From NCBI RefSeq assembly GCF_002234615.1, contig NZ_NMQW01000050.1:1-64000 (forward strand): a DNA stretch of 64,000 nt. The letters are read 5' to 3'. The notes under the pieces were generated by a model, which saw nothing but the letters and a program-made list of their open reading frames with translations, was not told the DNA's origin and did not search any database. Positions 16,656 to 25,387 of the stretch are shown here, piece after piece (the first letter of the stretch is position 1; every line of letters begins with the position of its first letter). Both the position numbers and the translations under genes were made by a program. The DNA is from Paenibacillus rigui (lineage in GTDB: Bacteria; Bacillota; Bacilli; Paenibacillales; NBRC-103111).

Positions 16656-18686
16656 TCAATTCGCGTGAAGAATCGCTACGCCGTTAGGCGCCAGCTGCAG
16701 AGCGCCTGTAAAGCTTCCGCCGCTCAGCAGATCGCTGTAGGCCCCTTGCGGGAGCTGCACATCGGCTGGTACAGCCAGATGATTCAGCACAAAGATATAG
16801 CGCTGCCCGTCATTGCCCACGCGCACGGTCATTTCCACCCCTGCCGGAGCCGCGAGCGGTGCCGCAAGATTCAGCTCGTCGAGAATGCCGCCGACCAGCT
16901 TGGACGTAAAGGCAGCCTCGCCTTGTGTGCCTACATAGTACGCTTTACCTGAACCGAACGCATGTACGGTAACCGCAGGGGAGCCTGCAAAGAAATCCTG
17001 CGTGAACCGGGCCAGCGGCTGAGCGCCTTCAAGTCGAATAATGTCGGACCACAGGCTGCAGCTGTACTCTCCGTCCGTCCCCGCGCCCAAGCCTTCGACT
17101 TGGATGGCATTGGTCTGTCCAGGCAGCATCGGATCAAACTCCTCGACGCAAAGACCCAGCACTTTGCGCAGCGGTGCGGGATAGCCTCCGGTATGAATGC
17201 GGTCATTCTCATCGACAATGCCGCTGAAGAACGTCGTCAGCAGCGTGCCTCCGCCTTGTACATAGCTTTCGAGATTGTCGGCTACGCCCGGAGCCACCAT
17301 ATACATCGTTGGAGCCAGCACGAGCTTGTACTTGCCCAGATCGGCGTCCGGCTGCACGAAATCGACCCCGATGTTACGCTCGAAGAGGACGCTGTAGTAC
17401 TGTTTGATTTGGTCCAAATAGAGCACGTCGCGGCTTGGCTTGGAGTCCAGCTCCAAAGCCCACCAGGTAGGCCAATCGAAGACGATGGCCACAGGTGCCT
17501 CTACCCGCGCGTCTACGATCCCATCGAGCTGCTTCAGCTCGTTGCCCAGCTGCACCACCTCACGGTAGACACGCGTATTCTCGTCGCCGGTCTGGTTCAC
17601 CATGGCGCCGTGGTACTTCTCCGCACCGGCCCACGATTGGCGCCATTGGAAGAACATGACGCCGTCTCCGCCGTGTGCGACGGTCTGGTAGCTCCACAAG
17701 CGCATCACGCCCGGACGCTTCAGCGGATTTTGCTGACGCCAGTTCACCTGGCTTGTGACCTGCTCCATCAGGATGAACGGCTCGCCGCCCTTCAGACTGC
17801 GCATCAGGTCATGCTGCATCGCCGCAAAGACCGGGATGCCTGCTGTAGGCTCCGGATAGCTGTCCCATGTGATGACATCCATATGCTTCGCCCATTCGAA
17901 TTGGTCTAACGGTTTGTGCGCTCCCATCAAATTCGTCATAATAGGAAGATGCGGTGTGATTTCCTTCAAAATCCGCTGCTCGCCCAAGTAAGCGTCAAGC
18001 AGGCTGTCGGACATAAACCGCTTATAGTCCAGCTGCTGCCCCGGATTCGGATAAGTTGGCGTTTTCCGCGGGAGAACGATTTCCTCCCAATCGTAATATT
18101 TTTGGCTCCAGAAGTTCGTGCCCCAACGCGCATTCAGCTCGTCCAGCGTGCTGTAGCGGCGCTGCAGCCACAGACGGAACTCGCTTGCACATACGTCGCA
18201 ATAGCATTCGGAGATGTGGCAGGCATATTCATTATTAATATGCCACATCGCTAAAGCCGGATGATCCTTATACCGCTCAGCCAGCTTGCGCACCAACCGC
18301 TGCCCGTACAGGCGGAAAGCTTTGCTGTTAGGGCAGTAATGCTGCCTCGAGCCTTGCGAGTAGCGCGCCCCGTTCTCGTCAACCGGCAGCGACTCCGGGT
18401 GCAATCGGGCTAGCCAGGCAGGCGGGGAAGCGGTTGCCGTAGCCAGGTCAGCCATAATGCCGTTCTCGGCCATTAAATCCATCAAGCGGTCCATCCATGC
18501 GAAATCATACGTATCCGGACCCGGCTGAAGCACCGCCCAGCTGAAAATCCCAATACTTACAATATTCACGCCTGCTTTCTTCATCAAGCGCATATCTTCA
18601 AGCCATACCTCTTCCGGCCATTGCTCCGGATTATAGTCACCGCCATAAAACATGTGCGGAAGCTTCACATTTTTGGAAATCGACAT
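16656..18686 (-). CDS. GH42 beta-galactosidase
   Basis: A 676-residue cytoplasmic glycoside hydrolase of family 42, which removes terminal beta-galactosyl groups from oligosaccharides such as pectic galactan or arabinogalactan fragments. The acid/base is E153 in INNEY and the nucleophile is E308 in ILMEQ. The zinc-cluster cysteines of the family are present as C118 and the CYCDVC group at 161-166. The C-terminal trimerisation domain (FDWPTWWALE onward) and beta domain are complete. The start is the ATG at 18686 nine bases after GGAGGAGG; an ATG touching that site is less likely. A divergent AraC regulator is 138 bases away and probably controls it. Confidence 0.94.
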   Translation of the reverse strand: MSISKNVKLPHMFYGGDYNPEQWPEEVWLEDMRLMKKAGVNIVSIGIFSWAVLQPGPDTYDFAWMDRLMDLMAENGIMADLATATASPPAWLARLHPESLPVDENGARYSQGSRQHYCPNSKAFRLYGQRLVRKLAERYKDHPALAMWHINNEYACHISECYCDVCASEFRLWLQRRYSTLDELNARWGTNFWSQKYYDWEEIVLPRKTPTYPNPGQQLDYKRFMSDSLLDAYLGEQRILKEITPHLPIMTNLMGAHKPLDQFEWAKHMDVITWDSYPEPTAGIPVFAAMQHDLMRSLKGGEPFILMEQVTSQVNWRQQNPLKRPGVMRLWSYQTVAHGGDGVMFFQWRQSWAGAEKYHGAMVNQTGDENTRVYREVVQLGNELKQLDGIVDARVEAPVAIVFDWPTWWALELDSKPSRDVLYLDQIKQYYSVLFERNIGVDFVQPDADLGKYKLVLAPTMYMVAPGVADNLESYVQGGGTLLTTFFSGIVDENDRIHTGGYPAPLRKVLGLCVEEFDPMLPGQTNAIQVEGLGAGTDGEYSCSLWSDIIRLEGAQPLARFTQDFFAGSPAVTVHAFGSGKAYYVGTQGEAAFTSKLVGGILDELNLAAPLAAPAGVEMTVRVGNDGQRYIFVLNHLAVPADVQLPQGAYSDLLSGGSFTGALQLAPNGVAILHAN

Positions 18687-18824
18687 TGCTTGCATCCTCC
18701 TCCATAAAATCAGATCATATGAGTATGATACGACTTTCATTTGACGTTTATCAATCAGAGTATTTTCTTTATAATAGGTTTATATTCATATTTAATAGCT
18801 GCCCGTCAAAGGAAGGATACCGTC

Positions 18825-19655
18825 ATGGATTCGAATATTTTTGGTGTGATCACCGAGATGGACCTGAAGTTCCCTTTATATATAACCAGCGCGGGCTGTT
18901 GGCACAATCAGGAGCCTATGGTCCGCGAAGCCGGGTTTCCCGACTATCAATGGATTCAAACGCTAAGCGGGGCCGGACAGCTCACCGTAGGCGGCAAAAC
19001 GGTTATCGTTCAGGAGGGGCAAGGCATGCTGCTGTTCCCGGACGAGAGGCATGAATATGCTCCGGTTCGCGAGCCGTGGACTGTCCAATGGGTCACATTC
19101 AACGGCGAGCATATGGGCGACATGCTGTCTTCCCTTCACTTCGATACTTCAACGGTACTGTACGTCACCAATCCCGATATGATTTTAACGAAAATGCAGT
19201 CCATTCTGTCCGCTCTTCAAACGGAAGATCCACTGCGCGGCGTGGAATGCTCCGCACTCGGCTACCAGCTGCTGCTTGAGCTGTTCCTCTACGCATCCCG
19301 CTCCGAGGTACGATCCAAGCGGCAGCATGTGGAGCAGCTCGCCCCTATATTCACCTACATCGAGGAGCATTATGGCGAGCCGATCAGCCTGAAGCAGCTG
19401 GCCGACCAGCTGCAAGTGTCGCCGCAGCACACCTGCCTGCTGTTTCAGCAAACGCTGGGACTGCGTCCGTTCGCTTATTTGACCAAATTCCGGCTGCGCA
19501 AGGCCAAAGAGCTGCTGCTGCTGCATATGGATATGGAGGTGCGGGATGTCGCGCGCTTGGTCGGCTATGAGGACAGCAGCTACTTCATCAAGCTGTTCAA
19601 AAAACAAGAGGGGCTGACCCCCAGCAGCTTCCGCAAAGCCCATCGGCTGTTGTAG
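18825..19655 (+). CDS. AraC-family transcriptional regulator
   Basis: A 276-residue regulator. The N-terminal cupin-like sensing domain (with GAGQLTVGGKTVIVQEGQG, about 50-68) is joined to a C-terminal double helix-turn-helix (about 175-276, with ISLKQLADQLQVSPQH and VRDVARLVGYEDSSYFIKLF split over the two HTH units). The start is ATG at 18825 after AAAGGAAGG; an upstream frame to 18741 has no ribosome site. The gene is divergent from the GH42 beta-galactosidase, which is the usual arrangement for a regulator of galactoside use. The inducer is not known. Confidence 0.92.
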   Translation: MDSNIFGVITEMDLKFPLYITSAGCWHNQEPMVREAGFPDYQWIQTLSGAGQLTVGGKTVIVQEGQGMLLFPDERHEYAPVREPWTVQWVTFNGEHMGDMLSSLHFDTSTVLYVTNPDMILTKMQSILSALQTEDPLRGVECSALGYQLLLELFLYASRSEVRSKRQHVEQLAPIFTYIEEHYGEPISLKQLADQLQVSPQHTCLLFQQTLGLRPFAYLTKFRLRKAKELLLLHMDMEVRDVARLVGYEDSSYFIKLFKKQEGLTPSSFRKAHRLL

Positions 19656-19687
19656 CAAGAGAATAGAACGAAAGCAGGTGAATGCTT

Positions 19688-20551
19688 ATGGAGCCAAGGA
19701 TCAGCCGACGGTCCTTCTTGAAAAAAGGAGTCTGCACGCTCGCCGGATTTCTCCTGTCCCCCATCGCAGGCTATACCTATGCCCGTTATGCCGAGCCCGG
19801 CTGGCTCGCGACAAAGAAAGTGACATTGCAGCTGCAGCGGCTGCCTGCGGCTTTCGACGGCATGCGGATCGTACAGTTCAGTGACGTGCATCTGGGCTTT
19901 CACTATACGGTAGAACAGCTGGGTAAGCTGGCCGATCATATTCAATCGTTGAACCCGGATTTGATCTGCTTTACGGGGGATCTTTTTGATTCGACAACCG
20001 GGCAGGACGGTCCGCTGACATCGCAGGTGCTATCTAGATTAAGCGCTCCTCTGGGTAAAGCGGCCGTGCTGGGAAACCATGACTACTACAGCAAGGAGCC
20101 GAAAAAAATTATTCGCATCTTAACCGACGGCGGCTTCAATGTGCTCATGAACCAAGCGATTCCCTTGAAGCGCGGGGCAGACCGCATCTGGCTGTGCGGT
20201 GTGGATGATATGTGGGACGGAAAGCCGGATCTGCCTTCCGCCTTGAGCCGAACTGCGGCAAAGGACGAATGTGTCGTCCTGCTGTCCCACTGCCCTGATT
20301 TTGCAGACATCACCGTGCAGCATCCCGTCGATCTCCAGCTCTCGGGCCATAGCCATGGCGGCCAGGTCCGCCTGCCCTTCTACGGCCATATCATCACCCC
20401 GGAGTATGGCAAAAAATATGTCGATGGCCTGTATACGCTAGGCGGCGGCAAGCTTCAGGTGTATACGAACCGCGGAATCGGCGTATCCGTCTACCCGATC
20501 CGTTTCTGGTGCCGGCCGGAGCTGACCGTATTTACGCTGCGCAGAGCGTAG
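19688..20551 (+). CDS. Tat-exported metallophosphoesterase
   Basis: A 287-residue protein with the twin-arginine signal SRRSFLKKG (6-14) and a hydrophobic segment. The calcineurin-like fold follows with the metal ligands in FSDVHLG, TGDLFD, GNHDYY, LSHCPD and SGHSHGGQ, so the active site is complete. It resembles YkuE/YaeI-type phosphoesterases, which act at the membrane or cell wall; the substrate is not known from sequence. The start is ATG at 19688, seven bases after AGGTG. It follows the AraC gene by only 32 bases with no terminator, so it may share its transcript, though a functional link is not evident. Confidence 0.9.
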   Translation: MEPRISRRSFLKKGVCTLAGFLLSPIAGYTYARYAEPGWLATKKVTLQLQRLPAAFDGMRIVQFSDVHLGFHYTVEQLGKLADHIQSLNPDLICFTGDLFDSTTGQDGPLTSQVLSRLSAPLGKAAVLGNHDYYSKEPKKIIRILTDGGFNVLMNQAIPLKRGADRIWLCGVDDMWDGKPDLPSALSRTAAKDECVVLLSHCPDFADITVQHPVDLQLSGHSHGGQVRLPFYGHIITPEYGKKYVDGLYTLGGGKLQVYTNRGIGVSVYPIRFWCRPELTVFTLRRA

Positions 20552-20602
20552 CCACAGACATTTTTATCAGAAAATTGCTGCTGCGAAATCAATATTTTGC
20601 AG

Positions 20603-20646
20603 AAAAAAGAGCCGGCACCCCGCAAAAGGGTCCGGCCGCTTTTCTT
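20603..20646. terminator. Bidirectional terminator between phosphoesterase and stalk-domain lipoprotein
   Basis: The stem GCCGGCACCC / GGGTCCGGCC (20611-20637) with A7-rich and T-rich flanks. Its right side touches the stop codon of the minus-strand gene. Confidence 0.85.
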
Positions 20647-22232
20647 TAGTCTTTTGTAATATAAAGCTCGGAGGCCCGTTTGCTGCTCCAATGAACTTCG
20701 CCGCCTAATTGCTCCACCAGGAAGCGTGCCGGCACAAAATAAGCTCCTCCCAGGAATTGTACGGGACTGCCCATTTCGACCTCTTGGCCGTCTACGACAG
20801 CAATCGAGCTTTCATTAGTAAAGCGAATTTCCTTCTTGCCTGTTTTGACAACTACGGTATGAGTATCATTGTCCCATTCGACCTTATAACCGAGCTGCTC
20901 GGTAATTTTGCGTACTTGTCCGTAAGCTACACCCTCGGAAATATATCCGGTGTTAGACAAATATCCGCCTTCTTGAACCCGGGAACCCATTTTTTGCAGG
21001 GTGGAGGGGTCCATTAACCAAATACTGAACTGCTTCCGCGTCAGCTTCAATTCGTCGCGAAGAAAATGATCAAGCGCCGAAGAAGGCTCTACCTGATCCA
21101 TCAGCGCCTCTGAGGTTTTCAGGGAGCTCAGATCTACGGCATCCTGCCCGGCTACTACGTTCGGCTGTACGCCTCCATTGACATTCCAGCGCTCCATAGC
21201 GAACCGCACGCTGCCGCTGGTAACCCCTTTGCGCAAGCTGTGCTCACCTTTCAATTGAATGGCCAGATTGGCTTGTCTGACAATCTGCTGTTCATCCGCT
21301 AACAGGTCCAGATGCACACGCGTATCTTTCATTGCTTCGGTATCCAGCTCATCATCCAAGCCCCAAACCGACAAATACGAGAGCGCGAATTTCTCCAAAC
21401 CGTAAATGCCTTCGACGGACAGCTCCTTATCCCCGAGCCACTCCTGATAAGCACCATCACCAAGCTCCAAATCCTTCAGGTAGCCGTAAATGCCATCCGC
21501 TAATTCCCTCAGCCCTTTATCGTCGAAGGTCATCGAACGGGCATACTTTCGCATGAGCCCAGGCAATTGGTCTCCCGTCACATCAATAGCAGCCTGCGTC
21601 CCTGTAACCTGTGCCCCATGAACCGTTACCTCTTTATTCGCTTCCACCTTCAGACTATCCGCGTTCGGAAGGTTTCTCACCAGCAAGCCAAGGCTCTTCT
21701 TGGCAAGCTCGCGCTCCTTCTCGCCGTTCTCCGTTGACGCGGACATCGTCCCGGCCATCCAATATACATTTTGAAATAAGTACGGCAGTTTATTCGTGAA
21801 GGCCGAGTTCTTCACCTGAATCGGATGCTTCGCTCCCTCCACTTGAACGAGCGTCCGCTCACCGTCTATGGAAAAAGCGAACGGAATGCTCCACTGCGCT
21901 TTCGCCAATGTGCCTTTCCCCGATACTTGGCCCACAAGGGTATTCACTTTCAGTTCACTCAGCTTCAGCTGAAGTCCATTCAGCATCCGGTACTCCTCTA
22001 ACCTGTTGCGTTGGTAATCCGTATAGGAATCAAGACCGTCTGAATCTTCGGTTACCACTGCTTCTTCTACATCAAAATCAAATGCAAGGGATACCGAACC
22101 CTCATAAGAAGTAACCCCCGCCTCCTTCTCAAACAGCTTTAACGGGTCAAACCCGTTCACCGGCTGACAGCCGGCCAATACTAGAAATACAAGACATAGG
22201 ACCATCAGTCCTTTCTTGTTCCAAAACGACAT
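20646..22232 (-). CDS. Lipoprotein with C-terminal copper-amine-oxidase-N-like (stalk) domain
   Basis: A 528-residue lipoprotein with lipobox VLAGC (Cys22). The first 400 residues form a beta-rich region without a family I recognise. The last about 115 residues, from near AYGQVRKITEQLGYKVEW to the end, are the copper amine oxidase N-terminal-like module (VVDGQEVEMGSPVQ, FVPARFLVEQLGG). This module is common in Paenibacillus surface proteins and does not imply oxidase activity. AGGGG precedes the ATG. The gene is monocistronic. Likely extracellular, membrane-anchored and possibly involved in wall or substrate binding; function unknown. Confidence 0.8.
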   Translation of the reverse strand: MSFWNKKGLMVLCLVFLVLAGCQPVNGFDPLKLFEKEAGVTSYEGSVSLAFDFDVEEAVVTEDSDGLDSYTDYQRNRLEEYRMLNGLQLKLSELKVNTLVGQVSGKGTLAKAQWSIPFAFSIDGERTLVQVEGAKHPIQVKNSAFTNKLPYLFQNVYWMAGTMSASTENGEKERELAKKSLGLLVRNLPNADSLKVEANKEVTVHGAQVTGTQAAIDVTGDQLPGLMRKYARSMTFDDKGLRELADGIYGYLKDLELGDGAYQEWLGDKELSVEGIYGLEKFALSYLSVWGLDDELDTEAMKDTRVHLDLLADEQQIVRQANLAIQLKGEHSLRKGVTSGSVRFAMERWNVNGGVQPNVVAGQDAVDLSSLKTSEALMDQVEPSSALDHFLRDELKLTRKQFSIWLMDPSTLQKMGSRVQEGGYLSNTGYISEGVAYGQVRKITEQLGYKVEWDNDTHTVVVKTGKKEIRFTNESSIAVVDGQEVEMGSPVQFLGGAYFVPARFLVEQLGGEVHWSSKRASELYITKD

Positions 22233-22390
22233 TTTCTTCCATCCCCTTCTATTTTGTAATCCTACCTACTATAAATGGGAAATATATGAAATGGCAAGTA
22301 GTTTACGAGATTTGCAGGGGCCAGAGGCAGGATTTCGCCGTCCTTCAAGAAGCCATGCGCTCGGAAGCTTATATAAATTCGAGTGTGGTC

Positions 22391-22430
22391 AAAAAAAAGC
22401 CTCTACAGCTCGCGTAGAGCAGTAAAGGCT
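22391..22430 (-). terminator. Terminator after the YhfC-like gene
   Basis: The minus strand has CTCTAC/GTAGAG nested inside AGCCT/AGGCT and ends in eight T residues (22391-22398). Confidence 0.75.
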
Positions 22431-22461
22431 TGTGGATGGATGGACGCGTCCTGCGTCTCGG

Positions 22462-23253
22462 TCAAACCGGTCGCTTTAACGCCTGCCGCTTCGCATTCCT
22501 TATAAAAAGAACGCTGCCGATCCCCACGAGCAGCAGGAGGATTTCAACTGTAGCCAGCGACAGCATCTGCTTCTGGTACAACGCAGGGAAGAAGTCAATG
22601 AGAGCATGCGCCGCAATCGCGTAGCCTACGTACCTGAAGCGCGACTCCCGCACGCCTTGAAGCACAAGAAGGGACAAGGCGACGTGCAGCAGCATAGCGG
22701 GAATACGCTCGAAGCCGGCCAGCAGGAAGCTGGCCAGCGTTGCGCCTGTCAGCTGCCCGACAAGCGCATCGGCGGCTTCGGCAGGCAGCTTGCCGCCGAT
22801 CGCCTGCTGCAGCGTGCCCGCGCTGTACATCAGCGCGAGCACCAGCATCTGGATGCCGCCGACTACCCCGATCAGCAGCGCTTCCAAGCCGCCGTGCCCG
22901 AGGCCGAAGGCGACGCCGTCACGGAAGCTCCAGCGCTGCTTCAGCCACCAGCGAAGGCCGACATAGCGGCCCAGCTCCTCGAAAATCCCCGCGGCCAAGG
23001 CCCCGTACATGGCGTACAGCCACGGGTTTTGCAGCCAAGCGGCCGTACTCGGGTTCAGCTGCAGCATAAACACATGCAGCAGCTTCTCCAGCACCTGGGA
23101 AAACACCAGGAACACCACCGCGCCAATAAGCACCGGCTTGATGCCAATGTGCTCCCGTTTCCTTGCATAAACAAAAGCGACAACGAGCCAGATCAATACG
23201 ATGCCGATCTGGAGAACCATTCCGGTTAGCGTCAATGTAGATATCGTATGCAT
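22462..23253 (-). CDS. YhfC-family intramembrane (glutamic-type) protease
   Basis: A 263-residue polytopic membrane protein with about seven hydrophobic segments. The signature residues of the YhfC branch of the CPBP/Rce1-like superfamily are present: E92-E93 with Arg96 in FEELGRYVG, and His120 in GLGHGG. A further helix carries AAHALIDFFPAL. Members of this superfamily cleave within or next to membranes; the substrate of YhfC is unknown. GC content is higher than in its neighbours. The gene is monocistronic, with its own terminator, and GAGGAGAGGAG precedes the ATG at a somewhat long spacing. Confidence 0.8.
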   Translation of the reverse strand: MHTISTLTLTGMVLQIGIVLIWLVVAFVYARKREHIGIKPVLIGAVVFLVFSQVLEKLLHVFMLQLNPSTAAWLQNPWLYAMYGALAAGIFEELGRYVGLRWWLKQRWSFRDGVAFGLGHGGLEALLIGVVGGIQMLVLALMYSAGTLQQAIGGKLPAEAADALVGQLTGATLASFLLAGFERIPAMLLHVALSLLVLQGVRESRFRYVGYAIAAHALIDFFPALYQKQMLSLATVEILLLLVGIGSVLFIRNAKRQALKRPV

Positions 23254-23283
23254 AGTTGATCTTTTCTCCTCTCCTCTTTGCAG

Positions 23284-23328
23284 AAAAAAAGCAGCTCCTG
23301 TCGCCCGTTAGAGTGAGGAACTGCTTTC
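23284..23328 (-). terminator. Terminator of the speE-speB operon
   Basis: The minus strand has GCAGTTCC, a loop and GGAGCTGC followed by seven T residues, 40 bases after the speB stop. Confidence 0.85.
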
Positions 23329-23368
23329 CATATTTCTATATGCGTGACCTTCTACGCCATATGACCTT

Positions 23369-24238
23369 CTATTTAACCAATCCAAGCAAAATTTCGCGGA
23401 TAACCTTTGCCGCAACGATTTGCGTTTGCTCCGTAGGGTCGTAGGCAGGCGCTACTTCCACCAGATCGGCGCCGACGAGGTTCAGGTTCGCCGCCGCCAT
23501 CGCGTGAATGGCACCCAGCAATTCCTTCGAAGTGATCCCGCCCGCTTCCGCCGTACCGGTACCCGGTGCGCAGGAAGGATCCAGCACGTCAATGTCGATT
23601 GTCAAATAGATCGGACGGCCTGCCAGCTCAGGCAGTACTTTGCGCAAAGGCTCAAGGACCTCGAACGGATAAAAATTAATATTCTCGCGAGCATAACGGA
23701 ACTCCTCGCGGGAGCCGGAGCGGATCCCGAACTGGTACACGTTCTTGCCGCCGATCAATTCCGCTGCTTTGCGAAGCGGTGTGGAGTGGGACAACGGCTC
23801 GCCCTCATACTGCTCACGCAAATCCGCATGAGCGTCGAAATGAACGATCGCCAAATCCGGATACTTCGCGTACACTTCGCGGAAGATCGGCCAGGACACC
23901 AGGTGCTCGCCGCCCAAACCGAGCGGGAACTTGCCGTCGTTCAGCAGGCCGCGCACATAGTCGCCGATAATGTCGAGGCTGCGTGCGGCATTGCCGAAGG
24001 GCAGCAGCAAATCGCCGGCATCAAAGTATTTGATTTCTTCGAGGCTTTTGTCCAGATACGGACTGTACTCTTCCAGACCGATAGAAACCTCGCGGATCCG
24101 GGTAGGACCGAATCGTGAGCCGGGACGGAAGCTGACGGTAAAGTCCATTGGCATACCGTAAATAACCGCGCGGGACGCTTCATAATCATCAGAGCTTAAA
24201 ATAAACACGTTACCGGAGTAGGCTTGATCCAAACGCAT
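23369..24238 (-). CDS. speB: Agmatinase
   Basis: A 289-residue ureohydrolase that converts agmatine to putrescine and urea. The binuclear manganese ligands are H112 (GGEHL), D135/H137/D139 (DAHADL) and the DIDVLDP motif near 214. It lies 21 bases after speE in one operon, the order known from B. subtilis, where agmatine comes from the arginine decarboxylase SpeA. No speA is in this window. GAAGGAAG precedes the ATG. The length is normal for the family. Confidence 0.94.
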   Translation of the reverse strand: MRLDQAYSGNVFILSSDDYEASRAVIYGMPMDFTVSFRPGSRFGPTRIREVSIGLEEYSPYLDKSLEEIKYFDAGDLLLPFGNAARSLDIIGDYVRGLLNDGKFPLGLGGEHLVSWPIFREVYAKYPDLAIVHFDAHADLREQYEGEPLSHSTPLRKAAELIGGKNVYQFGIRSGSREEFRYARENINFYPFEVLEPLRKVLPELAGRPIYLTIDIDVLDPSCAPGTGTAEAGGITSKELLGAIHAMAAANLNLVGADLVEVAPAYDPTEQTQIVAAKVIREILLGLVK

Positions 24239-24259
24239 GCGTACACTTCCTTCAATAGA

Positions 24260-25087
24260 TTACTTGCAAAGATCCTCAACGAATTTCGGCAGCGCGAAAG
24301 CCGCTTTATGCAAACGAGGGGTATAGTACTTCGTGTCGATGTCAGGAATTTTCGTTTCGTCCACTTGAAGCGGATCATATTTTTTACTTCCCATCGTGAA
24401 CGTCCACAAGCCGCTTGGGTACGTAGGAATATTCGCACAGTACACGCGAACGATCGGGAAAATTTCTTTGACGTCACGGTTGACGTTCTGGATCAGCTCC
24501 GCTTTGAACCAAGGGTTATCGGTTTGGGCGACAAAGATGCCGTCTTCCTTCAACGATTCGTAGATGCCTTGGTAAAAGCCGCGGCTGAACAGCTCGACCG
24601 CAGGACCGACCGGCTCCGTGGAGTCTACCATGATCACGTCGTATGTATTTTTGTGGTCATGAATGTGCATGTAGCCGTCGTTTACTATAACCTCCACCCG
24701 AGGGTTGTCCAGCTCGCAAGCGATGGAAGGCAAAAACTTCTTCGAATATTCGATAACTTTGCCGTCGATGTCGACGAGCACCGCTTTTTCCACGTCAGGG
24801 TGCTTCATAATTTCACGAATAACACCGCCGTCGCCGCCGCCGACTACCAGCACGTGCTTCGGATTCGGATGCGTGTACAGGGCAGGGTGCGCTACCATTT
24901 CATGATAAACGAACTCATCCTTCTCCGTGGTCATAACCATACCGTCCAGCACCAGCAGGCGGCCAAATTCTACTGTATCTACAATGGCGAGATCTTGAAA
25001 ATCGGTTTTCTCCGTTACAAGAGTCTCGCGAATTTTAGCTGTGATTCCATAGTTGTCCGTTTGTTTCTCTGTATACCATAATTCCAT
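24260..25087 (-). CDS. speE: Spermidine synthase
   Basis: A 275-residue aminopropyltransferase that makes spermidine from putrescine and decarboxylated SAM. The N-terminal beta domain starts MELWYTEKQ, the SAM-binding loop is [11 protein letters not shown] (83-93), and the catalytic D155 lies in VDSTEPVGP. It heads the speE-speB operon, so agmatinase feeds putrescine directly into this step. A good sigma-A promoter lies about 90 bases upstream. GAAGGG precedes the ATG. Confidence 0.95.
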   Translation of the reverse strand: MELWYTEKQTDNYGITAKIRETLVTEKTDFQDLAIVDTVEFGRLLVLDGMVMTTEKDEFVYHEMVAHPALYTHPNPKHVLVVGGGDGGVIREIMKHPDVEKAVLVDIDGKVIEYSKKFLPSIACELDNPRVEVIVNDGYMHIHDHKNTYDVIMVDSTEPVGPAVELFSRGFYQGIYESLKEDGIFVAQTDNPWFKAELIQNVNRDVKEIFPIVRVYCANIPTYPSGLWTFTMGSKKYDPLQVDETKIPDIDTKYYTPRLHKAAFALPKFVEDLCK

Positions 25088-25177
25088 TACAGATCACCCT
25101 TCTTTCTTCAAATATCCTTTACCAATTAAGGGACTCGGTGTTTGCACGAATGAACGGGCAGTTACGCGTCAAGTTGT

Positions 25178-25206
25178 ATTATAGTGTATCTACCTGAAAA
25201 TGCAAA
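25178..25206 (-). promoter_or_regulatory. Sigma-A promoter of speE-speB
   Basis: -35 TTTGCA (25201-25206), a 17-base spacer and -10 TATAAT (25178-25183) on the minus strand, about 90 bases before the speE ATG. Confidence 0.8.
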
Positions 25207-25387
25207 TATAATGAGACGCGAAATGGCATTGTTCAAAAAAAATTAACGTGATTCGCCAAAACGATTGAATAGGCCCTTCTACATTTTTCCATACTGGAAA
25301 GTAAGAGGGCGCCCGCATCGGGTACCTGTAAGCATTCAGCAAACCAGCTGGGTAGAATGTATATTCCTGCGGAAAGGAGGAATGGCC

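Noticed and set aside
16962-17909. 315-codon frame antisense to the GH42 beta-galactosidase
   Set aside because: The opposite strand has all GH42 catalytic and zinc residues; this frame has no start context or known motif.
23420-24118. 232-codon frame antisense to speB
   Set aside because: The sense strand encodes agmatinase with all metal ligands; the frame has no independent support.
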